Source: a virus. From it: DNA of 58,299 nt. This document shows, one piece after another, positions 36,096-45,758 of this stretch. Location: positions 1 through 58,299 of the IMG/VR virus record IMGVR_UViG_3300021225_000305. One strand, written 5' to 3'. The position numbers and the translations under genes were made by a program. Each line of letters begins with the position of its first letter. Position 1 is the stretch's first letter. The notes under the pieces are model-generated. The model searched no databases. It was not told the origin of the DNA and saw nothing but the letters and a program-made list of their open reading frames with translations.

Positions 36096-36960
36096 GTACG
36101 GTAAAAACATCCTTATTACTGAATGCAGTACGGAGGATAAATTTCTTATGATTTCTGATGTCCATTGGGACAACCCTAAATGCAAAAGAGATACATTAAA
36201 AAAACATTTAGACGATGCCGTTAAAGACGGAGCTTGGATTGTTATTAATGGAGATTTCTTCTGTCTAATGCAGGGTAAATATGATCCTCGTAGAAATAAA
36301 AAAGATATTCTTCCTGAGCATAATGTACACAACTATCTTGATGCTGTAATTGAAGACGCTGTTGATTGGTGGTCACCTTATGCAAAATATATCTTGTGGA
36401 TTGGATACGGAAATCACGAGACTGCAATTATCAAAAATACAGAGACTGATCCTCTTCAACGCTTTGTTGACTTATTAAATTATAAGAATAAAACTAGCGT
36501 TCAAGTTGGAGGTTATGGTGGTTGGTGGAAGCTGCAAGTTCAACATAAAAAACACGCTACATTTGCCTTCAATGTAAAATATTATCACGGCACTGGTGGA
36601 GGTGGAGCTGTTACAAAAGGTGTAATTCAAAACAACCGTATGGGAGTTATGATTGCTGGAGCAGATTGTATTTGGATGGGCCACGTTCATGAATTGTATC
36701 ATGTTATTGATGGGCAAGAATCATTGGAACATCACTCAAAAAGAGGATATTTCATTAAGCATAAGTATGTTCACCACATCAGAACAGCGGCATATAAAGA
36801 AGAATACGGAGCAGGAGACTTTGGGTATCACGTTGAAAAGGGAAGACCTCCTAAACCAATTGGAGGTTACATTCTGTCATTTGACACTGCCTATGAGACA
36901 GGAAATGGTAGAGAGGCAATATTGTTGCTCCCTACGTTTACACAAGTAAGAGATCACTAA
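36082..36960 (+). CDS. Calcineurin-like metallophosphoesterase
   Basis: 292 residues. All family motifs are in order: SDVHWD (Asp26, His28), INGDFF (Asp58), GYGNHE (Asn111, His112), a His at YYHGTG (about 169) and GHVHEL (His201, His203). These bind a two-metal centre that hydrolyses phosphoesters in nucleic acids or nucleotides; phage members are often placed with repair or host-takeover genes. Transcribed just before the head genes and closed by a hairpin. Confidence 0.88.
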   Translation: MQTTKYGKNILITECSTEDKFLMISDVHWDNPKCKRDTLKKHLDDAVKDGAWIVINGDFFCLMQGKYDPRRNKKDILPEHNVHNYLDAVIEDAVDWWSPYAKYILWIGYGNHETAIIKNTETDPLQRFVDLLNYKNKTSVQVGGYGGWWKLQVQHKKHATFAFNVKYYHGTGGGGAVTKGVIQNNRMGVMIAGADCIWMGHVHELYHVIDGQESLEHHSKRGYFIKHKYVHHIRTAAYKEEYGAGDFGYHVEKGRPPKPIGGYILSFDTAYETGNGREAILLLPTFTQVRDH

Positions 36961-36967
36961 CAAAAAA

Positions 36968-36990
36968 TGGGGACCTTTGTCCCCACTTTC
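36968..36990 (+). terminator. Terminator after the metallophosphoesterase gene
   Basis: TGGGGAC-CTTT-GTCCCCA (36968-36985), a perfect 7-bp hairpin followed by a short CTTTC. Confidence 0.65.
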
Positions 36991-37014
36991 TGCACACAAA
37001 TAAAAAACACACAT

Positions 37015-37037
37015 TATAGGACCAGAACAGTCCTATA
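37015..37037. repeat. Perfect inverted repeat TATAGGAC / GTCCTATA
   Basis: Arms at 37015-37022 and 37030-37037 with a 7-base spacer, located 38 bases before ATG 37076. Lacking a T run, it looks more like an operator or leader hairpin than a terminator. It is the last element before the packaging and head genes. Confidence 0.55.
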
Positions 37038-37075
37038 CAAAAGTATTTCAATTTCACACACGAAAAAAACATTAT

Positions 37076-37705
37076 ATGAAGTATTTGAATTATTTGCCTG
37101 TTATTTTAAATGATGGAAATCATTTAGTTACGGGTTTAAATGTTGGAGATGTTAGAATACATATGTCACTTCATCAAAATGGTCAGGATGCAGAGTATTG
37201 GACGAATATTGATTGCACAGTACACTCGGATTATTTAAGCTGGAAAAAGGGAGATAGCGTATTTATTAAATACAATGAGATACGTGAAGTATGTGGTGTT
37301 TATGGTGTATCTAATAGAATCATATTTGATGGAGATTCTAAAGTTCATCTTATTAATCCCGAATATGTTTATCTTACAATTCGTGATGGAGAAATTATTG
37401 TTCCTAACGGTTTTTCTTTAGTACTTCCTGTTATAGAAAATAAACCTAAGAGTGAAAGTATTATAACTATTGATAAGGATGAAGAAGATACTTACGAGAA
37501 GGATGTATGGAGAGTTGTTAAAGTAGGTGGTCCAAGTCCACTAAAAGAGCTTACCTTTGGTACTGATGCCATACCTCAAGAGGGTTGGTATATTAAAGTA
37601 AAGAAAGGAAGAGGTGTTCCTTTAGAGGCACACTTAAATAAAAAGTTGAAAGAAAGGTATTATTTAGTTAGGCATAATGAAGTGATGGCGTATGAAGTTC
37701 GATAG
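37076..37705 (+). CDS. GroES-like domain protein upstream of terminase
   Basis: 209 residues with two parts. The N-terminal half is a small beta domain. The C-terminal half (about 110-209) has the GroES-like order: VPNGFSLVLPVI, a gap, WRVVKVGG, GWYIKVKKGRGVPLE, and YYLVRHNEVMAY. Phage GroES homologues assist GroEL folding of capsid protein; placement at the head of the morphogenesis genes suits this. The similarity is weaker than for the 12404 gene. Confidence 0.5.
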   Translation: MKYLNYLPVILNDGNHLVTGLNVGDVRIHMSLHQNGQDAEYWTNIDCTVHSDYLSWKKGDSVFIKYNEIREVCGVYGVSNRIIFDGDSKVHLINPEYVYLTIRDGEIIVPNGFSLVLPVIENKPKSESIITIDKDEEDTYEKDVWRVVKVGGPSPLKELTFGTDAIPQEGWYIKVKKGRGVPLEAHLNKKLKERYYLVRHNEVMAYEVR

Positions 37706-38357
37706 TGCAGAATTTGAAAAATTAAAATATCCGATCCATAAAATACCTATGGATCAACCTGTGTTGTTTGAGTTTTCAGATTTATCTAAGTTCTCAATAA
37801 TATTCTCGGCAAATGATTTACCTAAGCAATTAGATCCAGATCTTGTTCTTAGATATTTAATTCTAATGTATGACTTAGGATCTCCAGGTCAAGGTATTCC
37901 CGATTTAAAGAGAAGAAAGACATGGGCTATGCAATGTCTGAATGTTGAGCCTCCATATCCGAAGCATATTACAGATATGCTATCGTGGAAGATTAAAGGA
38001 GTAAACAGAAGAGCAATATATTTCTTACTACTTATGGGTGGTGAGCAGTACATGGTTTGGAAGTCAGCAGAAGAAGCTCTCTTGCGTTATACTGAATTAG
38101 AGATTAAATTAGAGGCAGAAGATGAAGCGGCTCAAGCTAAGATAGTTCAAGCGGAAAAGACGCGAAGAGAAATTATTAATATGACGATGAGTCAAATTAC
38201 TGCTTCTAAAAATGAATTTTTACAAGGAGAAAAAAGTAAGGATCTTGATGACGAGTTGACGGAGTTTACTTTGCTCGACTCGCTCGGAATCAGACCTGAA
38301 GAATATATTCGAGAGTTTCAAGATAAAGGTGATGTATTTCCAGAGATAGATGCGTGA
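37692..38357 (+). CDS. Unknown protein preceding terminase, candidate small terminase
   Basis: 221 residues: globular N-terminal half (VLRYLILMYDLGSPGQGI) and a long charged helical C-terminus (RYTELEIKLEAEDEAAQ...). Overlaps the large terminase gene by 8 bases. Position and the helical C-terminus fit a small terminase subunit or a packaging adaptor, but no HTH motif is clear. Confidence 0.5.
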   Translation: MKFDSAEFEKLKYPIHKIPMDQPVLFEFSDLSKFSIIFSANDLPKQLDPDLVLRYLILMYDLGSPGQGIPDLKRRKTWAMQCLNVEPPYPKHITDMLSWKIKGVNRRAIYFLLLMGGEQYMVWKSAEEALLRYTELEIKLEAEDEAAQAKIVQAEKTRREIINMTMSQITASKNEFLQGEKSKDLDDELTEFTLLDSLGIRPEEYIREFQDKGDVFPEIDA

Positions 38358-40758
38358 TAGTAAGTACCCATATCAGAAGGCAGATCGTTCTGTATTTTTA
38401 AATACGGATGATGAGGACTTGTTTCAAATTGAAATCAATGTCCCTACGCCTGATGAGTATTACAATCTCCCATACGAAGAGGCAATAAAAAAAATAGACG
38501 GCTACGGAAATCCTCCTGAAAAACAAAAGTTTGAATATCAGGAGATGCCCTCTAAATTAAAAGACATTGAGGCTGTTATCAGAAAGAAAAAACAAATTAA
38601 GCCAAAGGATGTAGTCCGTCTTGAAGATATAGATGAGGAGCTGTTTAACAACGCTGCTTATTATTCGAAGGAGATTGTTTGGATTAAGAAACAAATAAGA
38701 AGGCATTACAAGGGTTATTTCTTTTTCAATAACGGTAAACCTACATATGTTCCAGGATGTATGTACACATATTTAAATTTCTGGCCAATAGGTAATCCTA
38801 AGAATAAGAACGGCTTACCTGAGTATAGAGATAGAGATAGAAGGTGGTTTGTAGGTGTAATGTATTCGTACACAACACGAGATGGCGTATTTAAATATAA
38901 GGTAGTTTATACCGATGGCAGCGACTCGTTTGTTAGATACTTTAATAACAAGAAAAGTGTAGATGAGTTTAAGGAGATTAATCCACAATGCTATGTTGAG
39001 GAGGGCAACTTTATAGTTGACACGGGAGAAAGGACAATGTATGGAGTTATCTATCCAAAGCACCGAAGAGAAGGGGCCACATCTCGCGCAGGATTCCTTA
39101 ATTGGTACGTTACGGCAACTCTAGGAATACAGCGTTTTGGCGGTATACAGTCAATGTCAGATTACCACTCCACTCAAGTATTTGTGGATCATATTGCAAA
39201 GCGTCTACGCAGAATGCCATTCTTCTTTAAGTTGATGACCGAAGGATCTTCTGTTCCAAAGGAGGCAATACAATTTACTGCCCCTGCAAATAGGACGGCA
39301 GGTGGTGTTGGGACAACTTCTCTGCCTCCACACGAGGGTTGGATAAACCACCGTCCATCAGGAGAGAGAGCGTACGATATGGAGAAGCTCCACTTTATTC
39401 ATCATGATGAGGTGGGTAAGGTTGATCCTAAAAATGGTATTAATGTTAATATCATCGATAGGTGGAGGGTTGTTATGAAGTGTCTTGCTCAAGGTCCTTA
39501 TATCCATGGGCTTGGGTTATTAACATCCACATTAGGTGAGATGGAGAAGGGAGGTGGTGATCAAATGAAGAGACTTATTCTTGCTTCTAAATTTGAATCT
39601 CGAAATGATAACGGACAAACAGCTTCAGGGTTGTTTACAATATTCTTTCCAGCTTACGATGGACTTGACGGTTTCATCGATGAATTTGGAAACTCTATTA
39701 TTGAAGATCCAAAGAGGCCTGTTAAAAATAGTGATGGCCGTTTAGTTTCAATTGGAGCTAAAACATATTTGCAAAATAAAAGAAAGTCATTTGAGGCAGG
39801 CGATGATCAGACTGGTTTGATTGAGGAAATGCAAAACTTTCCATTTACATTGAAAGAATGTTTCATGTCGGCATCAAAAGACTCATCTTTCCCTGTATTG
39901 AAAATTAGGAGAAGAATTAGTGAGTTGACATTCCAGCCTCATCTTACAAGAAGATACAATTTCGAGTGGGAGTCAGGCAGAGGATCTCGTGTTATTCTTA
40001 AAGAATCAGATGAGGGCAAGTTTATTATCTCTCACCTTCCTCCTCATGGATTAAGGAATCTAAAGGAATGGGATCCTGAAACAGAATCGTGGAGACCATC
40101 TTGGAATGTAATGAATAGGTATGTATTAGGAGCCGATCCAGCGAAATACGAAACGCATGAAGTAAGCGGAAAGAAGAAGTCTTATCACGCAGGAGCTATG
40201 TTCTATAAAAGAGATATGTCTATCGATGGTGATAATGGTAGTGAAATAAAATTGCGTAGTCAATGGAATAGTGATAAATTTGTACTCACTTACAAACAAA
40301 GAGATGTAAGCAGAGAGGAGTATGCTGACGATATGGCAAAGGCTTGTGTATTTTACGGGGCTATGTTGTATCCTGAGATGAACATCACTCACCTCTATGA
40401 ACATTTCTTAGAGTGGAAGCTTAGTGGGTACTTACTGTATGATATGAATGAGCAGGGGGAAAAGAAGCCATTGCCTGGTAGAATTACCACAGATGGATCT
40501 AACAACTCAGCAAAACAGGATATCTTTGACACGTGGGAACAGTACTTGAAAGATGGATGTGAGTATGAGAATCATATTGAAATTTTAGAAGAAACGGCAA
40601 ATATTGATGGGAGAGCAGAGATGACAAAGTACGATTTATTTACAGCAGGAGGCTATGCACTTTTGGGAAGTAAGTCATTATACCCTAAATTTGTAGAAAT
40701 GAATGAAGAAGCTTCTAAAATTGATGGTGAATTATTTGGTACTTTTGATTACTTTTGA
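38350..40758 (+). CDS. terL: Terminase large subunit
   Basis: 802 residues, long for a terminase. A leading region (1-225) precedes the ATPase: a Walker-A-like KHRREGATS (237-245) and a Walker B KLHFIHHDEVGK with Asp-Glu. The nuclease half starts at RYVLGADPAKYE (catalytic Asp), with YKQRDVSREEYADDM and a late TKYDLFTAGGYAL. It cuts and pumps DNA into proheads with the portal encoded next. The diverged Walker A is typical of TerL proteins of this phage group. Confidence 0.88.
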   Translation: MRDSKYPYQKADRSVFLNTDDEDLFQIEINVPTPDEYYNLPYEEAIKKIDGYGNPPEKQKFEYQEMPSKLKDIEAVIRKKKQIKPKDVVRLEDIDEELFNNAAYYSKEIVWIKKQIRRHYKGYFFFNNGKPTYVPGCMYTYLNFWPIGNPKNKNGLPEYRDRDRRWFVGVMYSYTTRDGVFKYKVVYTDGSDSFVRYFNNKKSVDEFKEINPQCYVEEGNFIVDTGERTMYGVIYPKHRREGATSRAGFLNWYVTATLGIQRFGGIQSMSDYHSTQVFVDHIAKRLRRMPFFFKLMTEGSSVPKEAIQFTAPANRTAGGVGTTSLPPHEGWINHRPSGERAYDMEKLHFIHHDEVGKVDPKNGINVNIIDRWRVVMKCLAQGPYIHGLGLLTSTLGEMEKGGGDQMKRLILASKFESRNDNGQTASGLFTIFFPAYDGLDGFIDEFGNSIIEDPKRPVKNSDGRLVSIGAKTYLQNKRKSFEAGDDQTGLIEEMQNFPFTLKECFMSASKDSSFPVLKIRRRISELTFQPHLTRRYNFEWESGRGSRVILKESDEGKFIISHLPPHGLRNLKEWDPETESWRPSWNVMNRYVLGADPAKYETHEVSGKKKSYHAGAMFYKRDMSIDGDNGSEIKLRSQWNSDKFVLTYKQRDVSREEYADDMAKACVFYGAMLYPEMNITHLYEHFLEWKLSGYLLYDMNEQGEKKPLPGRITTDGSNNSAKQDIFDTWEQYLKDGCEYENHIEILEETANIDGRAEMTKYDLFTAGGYALLGSKSLYPKFVEMNEEASKIDGELFGTFDYF

Positions 40759-40768
40759 TTATTAAAAT

Positions 40769-43099
40769 ATGAACGAATATACTGTACTGTGGCCTAAGGA
40801 TGATATCGATCCTAAAAAAAAGAATAACAACTGGTTATCTCAAGTTGGCCGTGCCATTTTTTATCGTTATGAAAATAACAAAACGTACTACAGTCGTAAT
40901 GACCTTGCTCGTTTATTTGAAATAAGAAACTACTCTGAAGGAAGACAAAGCCCTCAGAAGTATATCGATATGTGGGCTACTCGTGGAGATGAGAAATCTA
41001 AGGGTAACTCTAATTTTAATAACGCTAATGCACGAAGCAGACGTAAAGGATATGCAAATATTGACTTTACTCCATTCTCTATGGCTCCTGAGATCAAGAG
41101 AATTATCATGTCTGTGTTAGGTACAGAGAATCAAAGAATACAAGTAGACTCTATTAATCCTGATGCTCGCAATCAAAGAGCATTGAAGAAGTATCAATTA
41201 TATATTAAGAGTAAGTTAGATCCAATCTTAAGAAAAATAGGTAAGCCTCAAATCTCTGAAAATGAATTTGTTCCTGAAAACATTACAGAATTAGAGTTAT
41301 ATGAAACTCTTGGTGGTTTTAAATTGAACTTTGAGATCGGCATTGAGAAGCTTGCTGAGTTTGGATTTAAAAATAGTGACTGGACAAAGATTGAGCGTCA
41401 GCTTAAGGATGATGCTATGAACTACGGTTTTGTAGTTGTTAAAGATTATACTGATCCTGACACAGGAATGGCAAAGGTTAAGTATATTGATGTCACTAAA
41501 TTTGTTTGCGCTTGGACAGATGAGAGCCAAGGGGACAACAGTCCGTTTGCAGGTCACTTCCAAAAATACAGTTTGCCAGAGGTACGTAAAATTCTTCTTC
41601 AAAACGGATACTCAGATGACGAGACCGAAGGTCTTGTTTCAAAGATTGCTAAATGGTCCTACGACACTGTTTACGCTAATGATAGATACGGTTGGTCTTG
41701 GTATGCTCAACGTGACACTATTACAGACCGTATGCGTTATGATGACTTCTTTGTAGACGTTCTTGAGTTTGAATACATCTCTAAGGACAGTAATTACTTC
41801 AAGAAGAGAAATAGAGATGGAAGCGTGCAGTTCTATAAGGATATGTTTGGTGATGTTGTAAACACAGAGAAAAAGAAAACGGTAGTCATTGACGGTCATT
41901 TTATATATGAAGGATACTTCTTGCCAGGTGCGAATATTACTGTAGGTGGTAAGCAGAAGAACATGAAGAGAGTTAATAAGCAAAAGCCACAACTCTCTTA
42001 CCGTTTCCTAAGAATCCCTGGCAAGTCTATCACAGAGACTGCAATGCCTATTTATGACTCAATGCAAATCAATCACCTTAAGTTACAGGCCGCTAAATTA
42101 GCAGCTGCTCCTAAAGGTATTGCAATTGATATTGGAGCATTAAATATTAATAGTATTGCAGGTACTATGTACACTCCATTTGACCTTGTTCAAGTTTACT
42201 CACAGACGGGTAACTTCTTTTACAAGTCTTCAATACTTGGAGGTAAGGTAAATACTTCTCGTTCATTTGAAGAGTTGGAAGGTGGAATAGGTAAGCAGTT
42301 AGCTGAATGGATTACAGCGTATCAACACGATGTTGAAAAGTTATTGCAGATTACGGGTATTACTCCAACTATGGCTGGATCTCCTGCTAAAGGTGATAAG
42401 CTTGTTGGTATTGCAGAACTAGAAGTTGAGGCTACTAACAATGCGCTATGGCCATTGCAACAAGCTATTGAGCAAATTAAAATTAAAGCAGCTGAGAATA
42501 TTATCCTACGTGCTTTAACTACAATGAGGTATGATAAGGCTACTAGAGATTATTATAGCGGTGTATTTGGAGCTGCGTCTGTAGATGCTATGTTGACTGG
42601 AGCTGAAATGACTCTAGATGAATTAGGTCTTTCTCTCTCAAACAAAGTTTCCCAAACTCAAAAATATAAAATCATGGAAGCGGCAGAGACTGCTCTTAAA
42701 GTAGGCCGTAATGGTATGCCTGAGATTGAGCTTGCTGATTACACCATGATCATTGAGATGTTAGAGAAGGGTAGAATTAAAGAGGCTACATGGTACTTGA
42801 ATTACAAGTCAGCAAAGAAGAGAAAGTATAATGATGAAATGGCTGCTCAAAACCAACAGGCACAATCTCAATCATTGATTGATTTAGAAAAAGCTAAATT
42901 GGATGCAGAAATTGCTAAGATCGAAGCTAAGAAAAATGCTACTATTGAACAAGAGACTGTACTCTCTCAATTAAGAATACAAGAAGCTCAAGCTTTACAG
43001 GCTGCTAAGACAGAAGGTAATATTGCTGAAATTAAGACAGAGGCATATCTTCAAGAACAGACTGGAGCAGAGATTACAGGATCGATGAGAAAAAAGTAA
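40769..43099 (+). CDS. Portal protein
   Basis: 776 residues, directly after terminase. It has an N-terminal arm, a long stem/wing with alternating helices (QLKDDAMNYGFVVVKDYTDP), a core with GGIGKQLAEWITAYQHDVEK, and a C-terminal Ala/Gln/Lys coiled coil (LEKAKLDAEIAKIEAKKNAT) suited to a barrel inside the head. Portals form the dodecameric vertex for DNA entry and exit. Assigned by position, size and this layout. Confidence 0.82.
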   Translation: MNEYTVLWPKDDIDPKKKNNNWLSQVGRAIFYRYENNKTYYSRNDLARLFEIRNYSEGRQSPQKYIDMWATRGDEKSKGNSNFNNANARSRRKGYANIDFTPFSMAPEIKRIIMSVLGTENQRIQVDSINPDARNQRALKKYQLYIKSKLDPILRKIGKPQISENEFVPENITELELYETLGGFKLNFEIGIEKLAEFGFKNSDWTKIERQLKDDAMNYGFVVVKDYTDPDTGMAKVKYIDVTKFVCAWTDESQGDNSPFAGHFQKYSLPEVRKILLQNGYSDDETEGLVSKIAKWSYDTVYANDRYGWSWYAQRDTITDRMRYDDFFVDVLEFEYISKDSNYFKKRNRDGSVQFYKDMFGDVVNTEKKKTVVIDGHFIYEGYFLPGANITVGGKQKNMKRVNKQKPQLSYRFLRIPGKSITETAMPIYDSMQINHLKLQAAKLAAAPKGIAIDIGALNINSIAGTMYTPFDLVQVYSQTGNFFYKSSILGGKVNTSRSFEELEGGIGKQLAEWITAYQHDVEKLLQITGITPTMAGSPAKGDKLVGIAELEVEATNNALWPLQQAIEQIKIKAAENIILRALTTMRYDKATRDYYSGVFGAASVDAMLTGAEMTLDELGLSLSNKVSQTQKYKIMEAAETALKVGRNGMPEIELADYTMIIEMLEKGRIKEATWYLNYKSAKKRKYNDEMAAQNQQAQSQSLIDLEKAKLDAEIAKIEAKKNATIEQETVLSQLRIQEAQALQAAKTEGNIAEIKTEAYLQEQTGAEITGSMRKK

Positions 43100-43128
43100 A
43101 ATAAAAAACACACACAAATAATACACGT

Positions 43129-44214
43129 ATGGAAAATGAAGTAAAAGCAACAAGCATCTTTGATGCATTGGGGTTATCTCCTGAACAAAGTAATGTACAG
43201 GAAAATGCTCCTGTAGTAAATAATACTACAGATAATAATGAAGCTCAAAACAATGAGCCTGCTGATAACACGCCTATTGAAGAGCCTACGTTTAAGGCAT
43301 CTGACCTTAAGGCAATCTTTGGTGATTTTGAGTCTATCGATTCTATCAAAGAGAAGTACATGACTATTGAAGAGCGTGCTAAAAAGTTTGAGGAGTTTGA
43401 GCCTTATATTGCAGAGAGAGAAACTCTTGTTAGTCAATTAGAATCTCCTTTTGCAAATGAGAAGTTAGCGAACTTAAATGCCTTTATTAAAGGAACTGGA
43501 ATCAACGACTTAGAAGTTGCCAATAAATTTGTTGGAAAAACAGCCTCTGATATGCGTGAAACTCCTATCCAAACTATGGCACTTGCTGAGGTAATCAAAG
43601 ATCCTTCTTTATTAGAAGATTTGACTTTTGAAGAGATTTGCGAGACTATTGCAGAAGAGAATAACACCTATGTTAATGCCTCTAGTGAAGATATCCCAAA
43701 GACAATGAAAATGAAATTGGGAAAAAATATCTCTATAGTAGAAGAAAAATTAAAAAACATTGGTGAAAATAAAGATTTTATTGCATCTTTGCGTGAACAA
43801 ATTAACACTCAAAAAGAAAGTGTTAATAAGTTAGTTAGTGATTGGAAGCCGATTGTAACAGAGGCATCAAAGATTAACGAACTTGACATTGAGATTGATG
43901 GTTTAAAAGTAAAGACTTCGGTGTCGGAGGAGACTAGAAACCAAATTAATCAAGAGGTCATGGGAATTATTTCTTCGAACCCTTTACCTGCTACCGAACA
44001 AAATATGGATGCTATAAATATGTACATCCGCACCCGTGCCGAGGCTTTGGAGGCGAAGAATGTATATAAAGCTCTAATAACCGCTGTGAGAGGGGAGGCC
44101 CAAGAAGCAGCTCTTAGAGAGTTCCATAACGGATCGGAAGTAGTTAAACACGAGAAGCCTGACGGTAAGTCTGAGAAGTCTCAACTACAGAGGTACTTTG
44201 AATCACAACAATAA
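43129..44214 (+). CDS. Scaffold-like head protein
   Basis: 361 residues, acidic and helical. An Asn/Glu/Pro-rich disordered N-terminus is followed by long charged helices and ends in KSEKSQLQRYFES. It lies exactly between portal and capsid, the scaffold position in tailed phages. No protease gene is visible, so processing is unknown. Confidence 0.65.
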   Translation: MENEVKATSIFDALGLSPEQSNVQENAPVVNNTTDNNEAQNNEPADNTPIEEPTFKASDLKAIFGDFESIDSIKEKYMTIEERAKKFEEFEPYIAERETLVSQLESPFANEKLANLNAFIKGTGINDLEVANKFVGKTASDMRETPIQTMALAEVIKDPSLLEDLTFEEICETIAEENNTYVNASSEDIPKTMKMKLGKNISIVEEKLKNIGENKDFIASLREQINTQKESVNKLVSDWKPIVTEASKINELDIEIDGLKVKTSVSEETRNQINQEVMGIISSNPLPATEQNMDAINMYIRTRAEALEAKNVYKALITAVRGEAQEAALREFHNGSEVVKHEKPDGKSEKSQLQRYFESQQ

Positions 44215-44245
44215 AAATGATTCATAACTTTTAAACTTAAGAAAA

Positions 44246-45667
44246 ATGGCAAATACATTTGCTCCTGTTTCGGGTGAAGGTTTAAATGGCGGTCTATTAT
44301 CGTTATTTGACGCTTCATACACAAGTGGACTCTTGGTTCCACATTACTTACGTACCTTGAAAAATAAGTACGGTGACAACGGTCTTTCTGACTTCCAACT
44401 TTTGATGGGATTAGGAATGAAGCGTGGTGTTCAAAACATCACTGGATGGCACTGGGAAAAAGGTTTCTACGATGCTCCAATCAACGGTACTGTTGATGCA
44501 ACTGGTGCTAGCCAAATCACTGTAGAAGTTACTGCTGAGACTGTAGGTTCTACTAACATTGATTTGATCTATGCTAAAGTTGGTCAAGTAGTTATGATTG
44601 CTAGCGAAGCAACTCTTCCTTTGGCTCGTGTATCTGCTGTATCTGCTCCTGTATCTAACGTATACACTGTAACTCTTGATGCTGTTCAAACAGGATCTCT
44701 TACTGGAGTTTCTGGTGATGTTACTTTGATCGTTGTAGGTTCTGCTTGGGCTGAAGGTTCAGACCAACCAACTTCATCTCAGTCTTTCTGGACTAAGTAC
44801 AACTGGCAAACTCAAATCTTCAAAGAAACTTATGAGTTGACTGGTACTCAAAAAACCAACGCTCCTCAATTCATGGAAGTTGAGTATGGTGATGGTCGTA
44901 CTAAGAAGATGAACGGTTTCTTCTACGAAGGTCAAGACGAAGCTGAATATCGTTTGATCAAGCAAATCGCTTTGTCAATGATCTTCGGTCAAGCTCAAAC
45001 TAATGCTGCTGTTCCACAAACTTTCTCTGGTCTTGACGCTGAGATTGGTTCTCGTGGATACACTGCTGAGATTGGTGCTGCTACTGGATCTTTCGGTGTT
45101 GATGATTTGCGTACTATTGCTACTGAAATGTCTAAGCGTTACTCTAGCAATTTGTTCTTGACTTGGTTAACTCAAGAGTTGTACTCTGAAATCAACCAAG
45201 ATGCTAACTCAACTAACTACTTTGGAAATGCTAACGTAAACGCATTGAACTCTGCTGTTGCTGATGTATTCTTTGGTGGAAACATGAGTGATGTTGAGTC
45301 TTTGACTGGTACTCTTTCATTCCAAGGTTTGATTGTTGACGGATTTAACTTCATGTTGAAGCAAGCTCGTTTCATGCAAGATCCAACTACTTTGGCTGCT
45401 GTTAATAACGATGCTTTACGCCGCCGTGGATGGGTTATTCCATTGAACAAGATGGCTGATGCTGAAGGTGTTCTTCGCAACCGTATCGAGTTGGTTTACA
45501 AGGAAATGAACGGATATAGCCGCTTCATGGAAATCACTGACGATGGACGTGCTTCTGCTCGTAAGATCGGACCAAGTGACGTTGCTAAACTTTACTTGTC
45601 TTCAGACTTAGGATTTGACTTCTTCGTATTGGAGCAGTTCTCTAAACTTGTTCCAACTGGGGAATAA
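44246..45667 (+). CDS. Major capsid protein
   Basis: 473 residues. It uses favoured codons (many CTT, GCT, ATC, GGT), as expected of the most highly expressed gene. The N-terminal arm (MANTFAPVSGEGLNGGLLSL), a beta-rich insertion with three successive Val/Thr strands (about 85-165), and a large alpha/beta core with MEVEYGDGRTKKMNGFFYEG fit the HK97-type fold of podoviral capsids. Next to the scaffold gene and followed by a strong terminator. Confidence 0.88.
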   Translation: MANTFAPVSGEGLNGGLLSLFDASYTSGLLVPHYLRTLKNKYGDNGLSDFQLLMGLGMKRGVQNITGWHWEKGFYDAPINGTVDATGASQITVEVTAETVGSTNIDLIYAKVGQVVMIASEATLPLARVSAVSAPVSNVYTVTLDAVQTGSLTGVSGDVTLIVVGSAWAEGSDQPTSSQSFWTKYNWQTQIFKETYELTGTQKTNAPQFMEVEYGDGRTKKMNGFFYEGQDEAEYRLIKQIALSMIFGQAQTNAAVPQTFSGLDAEIGSRGYTAEIGAATGSFGVDDLRTIATEMSKRYSSNLFLTWLTQELYSEINQDANSTNYFGNANVNALNSAVADVFFGGNMSDVESLTGTLSFQGLIVDGFNFMLKQARFMQDPTTLAAVNNDALRRRGWVIPLNKMADAEGVLRNRIELVYKEMNGYSRFMEITDDGRASARKIGPSDVAKLYLSSDLGFDFFVLEQFSKLVPTGE

Positions 45668-45683
45668 TCTTTAGATTAAATAT

Positions 45684-45720
45684 AAAAAGGGGAGGTGAGT
45701 TTCTCCCTCCCTTTTTTTTC
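45684..45720 (+). terminator. Terminator after the capsid gene
   Basis: A hairpin GGGAGG/CCTCCC around a 10-base loop, followed by eight T. Confidence 0.8.
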
Positions 45721-45758
45721 TTTTAACACACAAAAACACAAAATAAAAATATACACAT

